This document shows, in pieces, positions 16,531 to 24,967 of a stretch of DNA of 41,975 nucleotides; the first letter of the stretch is position 1, and the number at the start of each line of letters is the position of its first letter. A program made the position numbers and the translations under genes. Below the pieces are notes generated by a model. That model was given only the letters and a program-made list of their open reading frames with translations. It was not told the DNA's origin and did not search any database. The DNA is from DASZCR01 sp035942915 (GTDB lineage: Bacteria > Acidobacteriota > Blastocatellia > Pyrinomonadales > Pyrinomonadaceae). The stretch spans positions 1-41,975 of the forward strand of contig DASZCR010000265.1 in NCBI GenBank assembly GCA_035942915.1. The letters run 5' to 3'.

Positions 16531-18225
16531 TTAATTGACCTTCGCGGGCAACTCGACGGCGATGGTCGTGCCGTGTCCCTCGCGGCTGCTCACGTTTATT
16601 GTACCACCATGATCGCGGACGATTTGATAGACGATGGAGAGGCCGAGACCTGTGCCGCCGGTCGTCGAGGAAGAGAAAGGCTCGAACAGGCGCTCGACCT
16701 GCGCGGGCGACATGCCGCGCCCCGTGTCGGCGAAGGTGATGCGCAGGCGGTCGTGCGGCGCGCGGCGCAACTCTGCGCGCAGCGTGCCGCCTTCGGGCAT
16801 CGCGTTGAGGGCGTTGCGCGCGAGATTCCAGAAGACCTGTTTGATGCTGGCCGCATCGGCCGGGGCGATGGCAGGCTCGTCGGGTAGGTCTGCTAGGAGC
16901 GCATGACCGGCGCGGATTTCGGGGCTGTGGCGCAGCAGTGCGAAGGTTTCGCGGAGCGGCTCGCGGAGGTCGATTTCGGCCAACTCGACGGGGCGTGGTC
17001 GCGCGTAGGTGAGAAAGTCCGTGATGATGCGGTTGAGGCGGTCGCCTTCGCGCAGGATAATCTCCATCAACTCGTTCTGCGTGGAGTCGGGCGGCATCTC
17101 CGAGCGCAACACCTGTATCGAGCCGCGCATGGCCGCAAGCGGGTTTCTGATTTCGTGCGCGATACCGGCGGCGACGCGCCCGACGGCCGCCAGCCTGTCC
17201 TGCCGACGCGAGGTCTCCTCCATCGCGCGCACGTCCGTCAAATCCTGAAACGTGATGACAAGCCCTTTGCGGTCGCGCCCTTCGGTGAAGAGCGGCGAGA
17301 CGCTGTAGCCGAGGCGCACGCGGAAGCCTTCGGCCGTCAGACACTCGGCCTCGAAGCGCGGGCTGCGCACGTCGTCTTCGGAGGCCGCGCGCAGAGACTC
17401 TTCAATCTGTCGCTCGATGTGGCCGAAGAGAATCGAGACGTGCTGTCCGCGCAGGTCTGCGGCCTTGTAGCCGGTCATCTCCTCGCCCGCCGCGTTCAAG
17501 GTGAAGATGCGCCCCTCAAGGTCTGTCGTGACGACGCCCGAACGTATCGACTCGACGATGCGCTCGTGCAGCGCACGCAGGTCTGCCAGCGCGTGCGTCG
17601 CCTCGATGAGCCGCACGTCCGAGCGCGTCTGTCGTTCGGCGAGCCACGCGGCGAGCAGGCCGACCATCAGGTAGCCCACGTCGTTCAGGCCGATAGACCA
17701 GACCGCTTCGGTCGTCGAAACGTCGTCGGCCGCGCCGCCCGGTAGCCAGCCGAGCGTGACTGAGAGCATCGCCGCCGTGTAGCAGAAGGCGCAGCCGACG
17801 GCGAGCACCTGCGCGCCGCGTGCGCCGAGAAAGATGCTGCCAATCGAGATGATGACAAGATAGAGCGCCGCGTATGGCGAGTGGAGGTCGCCCGTCAGGC
17901 CGACGAGCCACGTCACGAGCAGCACGTCGAAGAAGAACTGGATGCCTGCCTGAAGGGTGCGGCGGACGTTCGTCAAACGGAGCAGCGCGGCGTAGACGGC
18001 CGAGAGCGCGAGCACGGCCAAAGCAACCGTTAGCGCGCCGCCGAAGGGATTGCGCGTCGTGCCCTGCGTACCCGGCAGAGACCTCGACCACGCGGCGCTG
18101 GCGCCCAACAAAAGCGCCGCCGCGACCAGCCGCCCCGCGACCAGCCACCACAACTTCCGCACGAGTCCGGCCGACGCTTCAGCGCCGCGCCCGTCCTCCT
18201 TCTCCTCTCGCACGGCCTCCGTCAT
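16531..18225 (-). CDS. pilS: PilS-type membrane histidine kinase
   Basis: The ATG at 18225 follows TAAGGCG; a GTG one codon earlier is the alternative. The 564-residue protein has six membrane segments in the first 200 residues, as in PilS. A PAS domain (about 218-335) precedes HisKA with its H-box (GIAHEIRNPLAAMRGS, His about 357). The ATPase domain has an N-box (NLARNALNAMPEGG), G1 (ADTGRGMS) and G2 (TGLGLSIVYQIVRDHGG). It heads the pilus cluster and should phosphorylate the PilR-type regulator. In other bacteria PilS senses pilin in the membrane; the closely linked pilins fit that model. Confidence 0.93.
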   Translation of the reverse strand: MTEAVREEKEDGRGAEASAGLVRKLWWLVAGRLVAAALLLGASAAWSRSLPGTQGTTRNPFGGALTVALAVLALSAVYAALLRLTNVRRTLQAGIQFFFDVLLVTWLVGLTGDLHSPYAALYLVIISIGSIFLGARGAQVLAVGCAFCYTAAMLSVTLGWLPGGAADDVSTTEAVWSIGLNDVGYLMVGLLAAWLAERQTRSDVRLIEATHALADLRALHERIVESIRSGVVTTDLEGRIFTLNAAGEEMTGYKAADLRGQHVSILFGHIERQIEESLRAASEDDVRSPRFEAECLTAEGFRVRLGYSVSPLFTEGRDRKGLVITFQDLTDVRAMEETSRRQDRLAAVGRVAAGIAHEIRNPLAAMRGSIQVLRSEMPPDSTQNELMEIILREGDRLNRIITDFLTYARPRPVELAEIDLREPLRETFALLRHSPEIRAGHALLADLPDEPAIAPADAASIKQVFWNLARNALNAMPEGGTLRAELRRAPHDRLRITFADTGRGMSPAQVERLFEPFSSSTTGGTGLGLSIVYQIVRDHGGTINVSSREGHGTTIAVELPAKVN

Positions 18226-18320
18226 CACGCCTTAGCCTAACACAAAAGCCGTCGCCCGCCGGGGGCGAAGTCTTAGATGCCGCCCGTCCGGCACACCCGT
18301 CGCTCAGAAACATAAAACTC

Positions 18321-18349
18321 TTGACAGGCGCGCCCGCGCAGCCTAAATT
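18321..18349 (+). promoter_or_regulatory. Near-consensus sigma-70 promoter of the TIR-STAND operon
   Basis: TTGACA (18321-18326), a 17-nt spacer and TAAATT (18344-18349) make the best housekeeping promoter in the window. Transcription would start near 18356, leaving a leader of about 190 nt before the TIR gene. The leader has only short complementary words (TGCAAG 18382-18387 with CTTGCA 18420-18425). The rest of the 316-bp gap shows no gene. Confidence 0.75.
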
Positions 18350-18544
18350 CGCCGACACGCCGGGTGCCGGGAAAACATTCCTGCAAGCCACGTCTCGAAT
18401 GGCTGCCCAACGGCATCTCCTTGCAAACTCGACCGCACGGCGAGGACGAACGTCTTCCGACTGACTCATCCGCCTCGCTCAGACGACTCCACAAATTTTG
18501 CCGCCGCTTCACACGGCCGCCCTCAAGACAAGGAATCTTCGGAT

Positions 18545-20152
18545 ATGAGTTCCCACTGCGATTTCGATTACGAAGTCTTCATCAGTTACGCGCACCTCGA
18601 CAACAAGCCGTACCTCGACGCCAAGAAGGGATGGGTGACGCAGTTCGACGAACTGCTCGACATCCTGCTCGGCGAGTATCTCGGCTCGGAGGCGAAAATC
18701 TGGCGCGACAACATGCTGCGGAACGACGATGTCTTCGCCGACGCCATCCTCATGAACATGCCGCGCACGGCCGTCATGATTTCCATCCTCTCGCCGCGCT
18801 ATCTCAAGTCCGAGTGGTGTCTGCGCGAAGTCGAAGCCTTCTGCAAGGCGGCGGAGACGAGCGGCGGCTTTCGCATCGGCAACAAGATGCGCGTCTACAA
18901 AATCATCAAGACGCCTCTGCGCGGCGGCGACCCACCCGAAGTGTTCAAGGATGTCCTCGGCTATGAGTTCTTCCGCTACAAGGATGCGGACAGGGATTCA
19001 GGCAGACCCGAACCGTTCGGCGTCGAGTACGGCGACGAGGCCAAGAAACTATTCCTCGACAAGGTCGGCGACGTGGCCTACGACATCGCGGGTCTGATTG
19101 AAATGCTGCGCGAACAAGCAGCGACGGCCGCCGCCGCAGCCGCACAACAGAAGAACGCCGCCACGCCGCCGCCCGCTGTTTCTCTCGCCGTCCCCGCGTT
19201 GGCCGAGCGCGAGGAGAGACCGGCCGTCTATCTGGCCGAGGCGACGCCCGACCTCAACATCCAACGCGACAACATCAAGCGCGACCTCCTGCAACGCAAC
19301 TACCGCGTCCTCCCGGAAGAGCCCTTGCCCGCCAATCTGCAAGACCTGCAAAGAGCCGTCCGCGCAGACCTTCAGTCCTGCGCGCTCTCGGTTCATCTCG
19401 TCGGCGATGACTACGGCGAATGTCCTGTGGACGATAATCTCTCTTACGTCCACTGGCAGAACATGCTCGCCGCCGAACGCGAAACAGACCCCGCCTTCTC
19501 GCGTCTTATCTGGATGCCGCGCGACACGCGCCCCGTTGAAGTGCGCCAGCGCCGCCTCGTCAAAGAACTGCTTGAAAGCAGCCCCGTCGGCGGCAACTCA
19601 GACCTCCTGCAAACCTCGCTCGAAGACTTCAAGACGGCCATTCAGGACAGGCTCAAGGGCGAACGCCGCAACGCACCACGCCCCGTCACGCTCGACGACG
19701 AAGACGACACGCCGCTTGTCTACATCGTCTGCGACCGGCCGGACGCGGCCACCGTCGGCGTGCTTGCGGATTACCTCTACAGCGCAGGCTACAGGGTTGC
19801 TCTGCCCGAACCCGGAGGCGACGAAGCGAGCGCGCGCGCCGACCACGAAGCGAAACTCAAGACGTGCGACGGCGTCCTCATCTACTGGCACAGCGCGCCG
19901 AAGCTGTGGCTGCTCACCAAACTCGACGACCTGCAAAAGATACGCGGCTACGGGCGCACGAAGAACCTCTCCGGCAAGGCCGTCTATGTGACGGGCGAAC
20001 CGACGACCGAGAAGGAACGCTTCCGCTCCTTCGACGCCCTCGTCATCAAGAACTTCGGCGAAAGCTCGCTGGCGACGCTCGAATCGCTGCTCGCGCCTTT
20101 GGTCGCCCAACTCGAAAGCGAGAGAGGGGAGCAGGCACGTGAAAACTTCTAA
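18545..20152 (+). CDS. Three-domain TIR protein (TIR, DUF4062-like, TIR-like)
   Basis: The 535-residue protein begins with a TIR domain (about 8-190). It has YEVFISYAHLD (9-19) and SPRYLKSEWCLREVEAF (83-99), with Glu95 where NAD-cleaving TIRs keep their catalytic glutamate. An Ala/Pro-rich linker (about 191-222) leads to a second alpha/beta domain (about 226-375: VYLAEATPDLNIQRDNIKRD, later LSVHLVGDDYGE). That domain resembles DUF4062/TIR-like sensors that begin with a survival-of-strand plus 'D..ER' pattern. A third Rossmann-like, TIR-like domain follows (about 388-525: VYIVCDRPDA, then CDGVLIYWHS) without an obvious catalytic set. The gene overlaps the STAND gene by 14 nt. It is probably the effector or adaptor of that STAND sensor. 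Confidence 0.82.
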   Translation: MSSHCDFDYEVFISYAHLDNKPYLDAKKGWVTQFDELLDILLGEYLGSEAKIWRDNMLRNDDVFADAILMNMPRTAVMISILSPRYLKSEWCLREVEAFCKAAETSGGFRIGNKMRVYKIIKTPLRGGDPPEVFKDVLGYEFFRYKDADRDSGRPEPFGVEYGDEAKKLFLDKVGDVAYDIAGLIEMLREQAATAAAAAAQQKNAATPPPAVSLAVPALAEREERPAVYLAEATPDLNIQRDNIKRDLLQRNYRVLPEEPLPANLQDLQRAVRADLQSCALSVHLVGDDYGECPVDDNLSYVHWQNMLAAERETDPAFSRLIWMPRDTRPVEVRQRRLVKELLESSPVGGNSDLLQTSLEDFKTAIQDRLKGERRNAPRPVTLDDEDDTPLVYIVCDRPDAATVGVLADYLYSAGYRVALPEPGGDEASARADHEAKLKTCDGVLIYWHSAPKLWLLTKLDDLQKIRGYGRTKNLSGKAVYVTGEPTTEKERFRSFDALVIKNFGESSLATLESLLAPLVAQLESERGEQARENF

Positions 20153-23100
20153 CCCGCACGCGAACCCCTACCCCGGCCTGCGCCCCTTCGAGTTTCACGA
20201 AAACCATCTCTTCTTCGGCCGCGAGGGACAGAGCGAGGAGTTGCTCAGGAAACTGCGTCGCAACCGCTTTCTCGCCGTCGTCGGCACGTCGGGCAGCGGC
20301 AAGTCTTCGCTCGTCCGCGCCGGTCTCTTGCCGCTGCTCTACGGCGGCTTCATGACGAAGGCCGGAGCGCGCTGGCGCATCGCCCTCTTCCGCCCCGGCA
20401 AAGACCCGATTCACAATCTCGCCGCCGCGCTCAACTCGCCGTCGCCCTTTGAACCCGGTTACAGTGAGACGCACGCAGAAGAATCGCCCGCCGACTCGTC
20501 TGCCACGCCGCCGCCTGCACAGCCGGACGCCGAACTCGACCGCGCCTCCATCAAACTGGCCGCCATCGAGACGACCCTCAGGCGCAGCGCCGTCGGTCTC
20601 GCCGACTACGTCCGTCGCGCACGGCTCAAGGAAGGCGAAAACATCCTCGTCGTCGTCGACCAGTTCGAGGAGTTGTTCCGCTTCAAGGAGAAGAGCGAGT
20701 CTGCGAACAAGCAGGACGAGGCCGCCGCCTTCGTCAAACTGTTGCTCGAATGTACGGCCGACGCGAGCGTTCCCGTCTACATCGTGTTGACGATGCGCTC
20801 GGACTTCCTCGGCGACTGCGCGCAGTTTCGCGACCTGCCCGAACGCATCAACGAGAGCCAGTATCTCATCCCGCGCATGACGCGCGACCAGCAACGCGAC
20901 GCCATCACCTGCCCGGCGGCCGTGCGCGGCGCACGCCTCACGCCGCGCCTCCTCCACCGACTCCTGAACGACGTGGGCGACAACCCCGACCAACTCCCCA
21001 TCCTGCAACACGCGTTGATGCGGACGTGGGACTTCTGGGCGAGAAGCGACGACGCGTGCGTCGAGATAGACCTGCGCCACTACGAAGCCATCGGCGGCAT
21101 GGATAAGGCGCTCTCTTTGCACGCCGACGAGGCTTACGACGAACTGCCCGACGAGCGCGGACGCAAAATCGCCGAGCGTATGTTCAAGGCTCTGAGTGAG
21201 ACGGTGACGGACAACCGCGAAGTGCGTCGCCCTTCCACAGTCAGCGAACTGGCAGCCATCGCCGGAGTGAGCGTCGCAGAGGTCATCCCGGTCATCGAAG
21301 CCTTCCGCAGCCCCGGTCGCTCGTTTCTGATGCCGCCCGCGCGCACGTCGCTCGCACCCGAAACGCTCATCGACATCTCACACGAAAGTCTGATTCGCAA
21401 CTGGGCATTGCTCAAGGAGTGGGTCAAGGAGGAGGCGCAGTCGGCGCGCATCTACCGCCGCGTCGCAGAGGCCGCCGCGCTCTACCGCGAGGGTCAGGAA
21501 GGTTTCCTCAGCGACCCTGCCTTGCAGTTCGCGCTCGACTGGCGCAACTCCGTCAAGCCGAACAAGGAGTGGGCGCAGCGTTACCATGCGGAGTTCGACG
21601 AGACGCTTGAGTTTCTCAGGAAGAGCGAGGAGCGACGTGCCGAGTTGGCCGCCGCCGAGGAGGAGCGCCAGCGTCTCGAAGCCGAGCGCGAACGGCGCGA
21701 ACTCGAAGCGGCGCAGGCGCTCGCAGAGGCCAAGCAGCGACAGGCCGAGTACGAACGAAGTCTCGCAGAGGAGCAGCAGCGTCGTGCGGAAGCCGAGCAG
21801 CGGCGCGCAGAGGAGGAGCGACGCGCGGCCGAGGCGCTGGCCGCCGCGCGCGAGCGCGAAACCGAGATTGCGCAAAAGCTGGCGGAGGAGAAAGAGCAAC
21901 TCGCAGAGGTCGAACACCGACGCGCCGAAGAACAGTCGCGCGCCGCGCGTCGCTTCCGCTTCGCCGCCGTCGCGCTCGCCCTGATGCTCGTCGTCGCCGT
22001 CTCAAGTGCCGTCTACGCCTTCAGGAAAAAGACTGATGCCGAAGCGCAGAGGGGCATCGCCGATGACCAAAAGAGGCGCGCGCAGGGCGAGAAAGAGAAT
22101 GCCGACAAGGCGAACCATCAGGCTCAACTCGATGCCGCCGCCGCCGAAAAGGCGAAGGAAGAAGCCTTACAAGCGAAGGAAGATGCCTTGCAGGCTGAGG
22201 CCAAAGAGAAGAAGCAGAGAGACATCGCCGACGACAAGGCGCGCAAGCTCGTAAGCGCCATCAAAGACATCCAGCAGGCGCAGCAGGATGCAGTCAAAGA
22301 GAAGGAGAAGGACGCCCTCAACCGCGAGGCGTTGGCCGCCTTCGAGGTCGGCGACCTTGAAGGCGCTGTCCTCAAATTCGTCAAACTGCACGAGGCACAT
22401 AAGGGAAAGCCGGAAGGGCAGGCGTGGGCTGAGTACAATCTCGGCGCGGTTTATCGCAAGGCCAGAGAATACGACGTGGCGGCCGGACATTATGCCAGCG
22501 CCCTCGAACTTCAGACCGCGTCGCTCGGCGCGGCCAGCCCGCAGGCCACCGCCACGCTGCACAAACTGGCACAGGTCTACCGCGAGCAGGGCAAGCACAA
22601 AGAGGCCAACGAACGCTACGAGGCGTTGCTCAAGATACATAGCGACCAGATACGCAGACACTCCGACAGCAACCACCCGATGCTGAAGTCGCGCCAAACC
22701 GCGCTCTTCAATCTCAAGAGCGAGATGGCCGCGCTCTATCTCGACGAAGCCAGAGACGCGAAGGCCATCGCCCGCGACAGCGACAGAGAACGCGAGGAAG
22801 TGATGAAAGCGTTAGCTAACCAGCAGGAGGAGAAGGCCACCAGAGGAAAGCCGCCCCATATTCGTCAAGAGATAGAGGCACTCGAAGCACTGAAGGAGGC
22901 ATCGCTCGCACGCCGGTCGGCCAAATTTAGCGCCGCCGAGGCGCTCTACAAAGAGGTCGCGGCGTTCCGCGAAAGGCAGTACCTCTTAGGCGGCGACGCC
23001 GGCCAGAATCCGCTCGACGGGTTCGCGCCCAACCAACCCGAACTCGTCAACGTCTATCTCGACCTCGCGCAGTTCTATCAAGAGCGCGACCAGGAGGGCG

Positions 23101-24230
23101 ACAAGGAGCGCGCCGACAGCCTCTACAATTTGGCGCGCACGCTCCGCGACGAAAAGCTCAAGCGCGACCACCTCGACAAACCGGCCGAGGCTAAGTCGTT
23201 GAAGGAAATCGCCGAGGCATACGCCCGCGTCGAGATGCATGAGCAGGCCGAGTCCGTCTATCGACGGCTGATGAGGCTCGCCCCCGTCGCTTACGAAAAG
23301 GACAAACCGGCACTCGCCACACTCAACATCAGGGTCGGGGAGTATTACCACAAACGGAAAAAATATGCGGACGCAGAGCGACACTATCTCGACGCGATGG
23401 CCTTCTGGGAACAGCAGCGTGACCTTCACCTCTATAGCTCCGTCATGCGCTTTAAGCTGGCAATCTTTTACTGGGAACAGCAAAAGCACGACCTCGCCGA
23501 ACAGTCGCTCCAAAAGTTTACTAATGACTTGGAGGCGGACTGGCTCATCAACAAGGACAAAGATTCCGCCTCGACGTTCACCGATGCCCTGATAATGCTG
23601 GCGCTGCTTCAGGAGGCGCAGAAGAAACTGCCGCAGGCCGAGGGCACTTACAGGCGAGCACTCGACCTGAGCCGGGAGGTGTTCGGGGCGAATAACGGGT
23701 GGGAGGCCGACCACGCTTTCAATCTCGGAGACTTCTACTACCGGCAGCACAGATACGCCGAGGCCGAGCCGTTGCTCGCGCTCGCGCGCGACTTTTACGC
23801 CGCCAAGATTGGGCCGGGCAATCGCGGCAGCGGCCTCTCGACAGACATCATGAAGACGCTCACCGAAGACGGAGTCTTTCGCGACGGCGCGCCGCACATC
23901 TACGTCAGGGCGCTCTCAGACCTCGCCGCCATCAAGGTCAAACAGGAGAAGCTTCAGGAGGCGGAAAAGCTCTACGAGGAAGCGCGCGCCGTGCTCCAAT
24001 GGATTCAGGAGATGTTGCCCAACTCCGACCTCATCGCATCCGGCGACGAGGCGCAGAAGGAGAAAGAGATGTTAAAGTACTTGTCTCTCTACGCCGCAAA
24101 CCTTGAGTCTTACAGCGAGTTGCTTGTGAAACTGAACCAGACGGAGAAGGCAAACCAGCTTAAGTACCATCTGGAACATGCGCGAAGAAGCCTCATCAAC
24201 TACCAACCGCCGCCGCCTTGGGAATACTGA
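20139..24230 (+). CDS. Giant STAND NTPase (nSTAND1) with coiled coil, TM and TPR-like repeats
   Basis: The GTG at 20139 follows GGGGAG and overlaps the TIR gene, giving 1363 residues. The N-terminus is typical of nSTAND1 (NPYPGLRPFEFHENHLFFGR). It has Walker A GTSGSGKSS (49-57), Walker B VVVDQFEE (171-178) and the TMRSDF sensor motif (218-223). The winged-helix end is marked by DISHESLIRNWALLKEW (412-428). A long Ala/Glu/Arg coiled coil (about 490-600) leads to one membrane segment (about 606-627). More coiled coil (to about 720) and TPR-like repeats up to the C-terminus follow. STAND proteins are switches that oligomerise on ligand binding; the repeats are the likely sensor and the coupled TIR protein the likely output. 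Confidence 0.87.
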   Translation: MKTSNPHANPYPGLRPFEFHENHLFFGREGQSEELLRKLRRNRFLAVVGTSGSGKSSLVRAGLLPLLYGGFMTKAGARWRIALFRPGKDPIHNLAAALNSPSPFEPGYSETHAEESPADSSATPPPAQPDAELDRASIKLAAIETTLRRSAVGLADYVRRARLKEGENILVVVDQFEELFRFKEKSESANKQDEAAAFVKLLLECTADASVPVYIVLTMRSDFLGDCAQFRDLPERINESQYLIPRMTRDQQRDAITCPAAVRGARLTPRLLHRLLNDVGDNPDQLPILQHALMRTWDFWARSDDACVEIDLRHYEAIGGMDKALSLHADEAYDELPDERGRKIAERMFKALSETVTDNREVRRPSTVSELAAIAGVSVAEVIPVIEAFRSPGRSFLMPPARTSLAPETLIDISHESLIRNWALLKEWVKEEAQSARIYRRVAEAAALYREGQEGFLSDPALQFALDWRNSVKPNKEWAQRYHAEFDETLEFLRKSEERRAELAAAEEERQRLEAERERRELEAAQALAEAKQRQAEYERSLAEEQQRRAEAEQRRAEEERRAAEALAAARERETEIAQKLAEEKEQLAEVEHRRAEEQSRAARRFRFAAVALALMLVVAVSSAVYAFRKKTDAEAQRGIADDQKRRAQGEKENADKANHQAQLDAAAAEKAKEEALQAKEDALQAEAKEKKQRDIADDKARKLVSAIKDIQQAQQDAVKEKEKDALNREALAAFEVGDLEGAVLKFVKLHEAHKGKPEGQAWAEYNLGAVYRKAREYDVAAGHYASALELQTASLGAASPQATATLHKLAQVYREQGKHKEANERYEALLKIHSDQIRRHSDSNHPMLKSRQTALFNLKSEMAALYLDEARDAKAIARDSDREREEVMKALANQQEEKATRGKPPHIRQEIEALEALKEASLARRSAKFSAAEALYKEVAAFRERQYLLGGDAGQNPLDGFAPNQPELVNVYLDLAQFYQERDQEGDKERADSLYNLARTLRDEKLKRDHLDKPAEAKSLKEIAEAYARVEMHEQAESVYRRLMRLAPVAYEKDKPALATLNIRVGEYYHKRKKYADAERHYLDAMAFWEQQRDLHLYSSVMRFKLAIFYWEQQKHDLAEQSLQKFTNDLEADWLINKDKDSASTFTDALIMLALLQEAQKKLPQAEGTYRRALDLSREVFGANNGWEADHAFNLGDFYYRQHRYAEAEPLLALARDFYAAKIGPGNRGSGLSTDIMKTLTEDGVFRDGAPHIYVRALSDLAAIKVKQEKLQEAEKLYEEARAVLQWIQEMLPNSDLIASGDEAQKEKEMLKYLSLYAANLESYSELLVKLNQTEKANQLKYHLEHARRSLINYQPPPPWEY

Positions 24231-24272
24231 CACCGTGCGCGCACGCGCGAGCAGGAACTCTACGCTCTCTCT

Positions 24273-24674
24273 CTAGGTCTCGACGACCCTTGTCGAGACG
24301 CCGAGCCAATTTCCGGCGGGGCTGCGCCCGACGACGTAGACGCCGATGTTAATCTCGCCGACGCGATAGACGCGCACGTCTTCGAGCGCGCTCTTGAGCA
24401 ACCCGACGAGCGCCTGATACCTGCGCGCCGTCTCAAGCTCGGCCGCGCCCTTCCATTCCTGCTCGCCCGCCGCCACGCGAAAGAAGTCTTCGACGCTCTG
24501 CACAACGACCGCCGCCTCACCGTCGGCTCCCGCCTTGCGCCGAAGCAGGTCGTGCGTCAACCCCTCCGCGCCTTCGAGCCTGAAGACCTCTACGGGGTAG
24601 TCCGATTCGCTCATGAAGAGCAGCCCCGTCGTGGCTCGCTCAAGTTCGCGCACTATCTCTTCATCCGTTCTCAC
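24273..24674 (-). CDS. NuiA-like nuclease inhibitor
   Basis: The GTG at 24674 gives 133 residues that closely follow Anabaena NuiA, the cytosolic inhibitor of the secreted nuclease NucA. Shared features are the start EIVRELERATTGLLFMSESD, the middle VYRVGEINIGVYVVG and the end STRVVET. From memory of the NucA-NuiA structure, a Glu near position 24 and the C-terminal Thr reach the catalytic metal; here these are Glu23 and the last residue, Thr133. The gene is divergent from a NucA-type nuclease 293 bp away, so the pair is probably functional: the inhibitor would guard the cell against unexported enzyme. It is convergent with the STAND gene. Confidence 0.9.
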   Translation of the reverse strand: MRTDEEIVRELERATTGLLFMSESDYPVEVFRLEGAEGLTHDLLRRKAGADGEAAVVVQSVEDFFRVAAGEQEWKGAAELETARRYQALVGLLKSALEDVRVYRVGEINIGVYVVGRSPAGNWLGVSTRVVET

Positions 24675-24967
24675 AACCTGTCCGCTCCCGTCTCGTGCGC
24701 CGTCTGCTGCCGCCGCGCGTCACACAAAATTCTGTTGCCTTCTGTTGCTTCGACGCGGCAGCCTACCATATCATGCGTCCGCCACGCAGACAGGTAAAGG
24801 GCCACCCCCCTTCTGCCCTTGCCTCATTTTTCTTACCCGTAAGTTTTTTGTATCGCGCACCCTCGTAGGAGGCGGCTGCCCGAAACGCAGGCGGCCATCC
24901 GTGCGGACGCTTCCGAGGCGCTACCGCTCAACACTTGACCGGCACACAAACGAAGAAAGGATAGCTC

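Noticed and set aside
20046..21122. 358-residue minus-strand frame over the STAND gene start
   Set aside because: It covers Walker A and B codons of the STAND gene and shows no protein-like features.
21640..21960. Repetitive GCG/GAG-rich DNA as a tandem repeat or CRISPR-like array
   Set aside because: It encodes the Ala/Glu/Arg coiled coil of the STAND protein and has no regular repeat-spacer structure.
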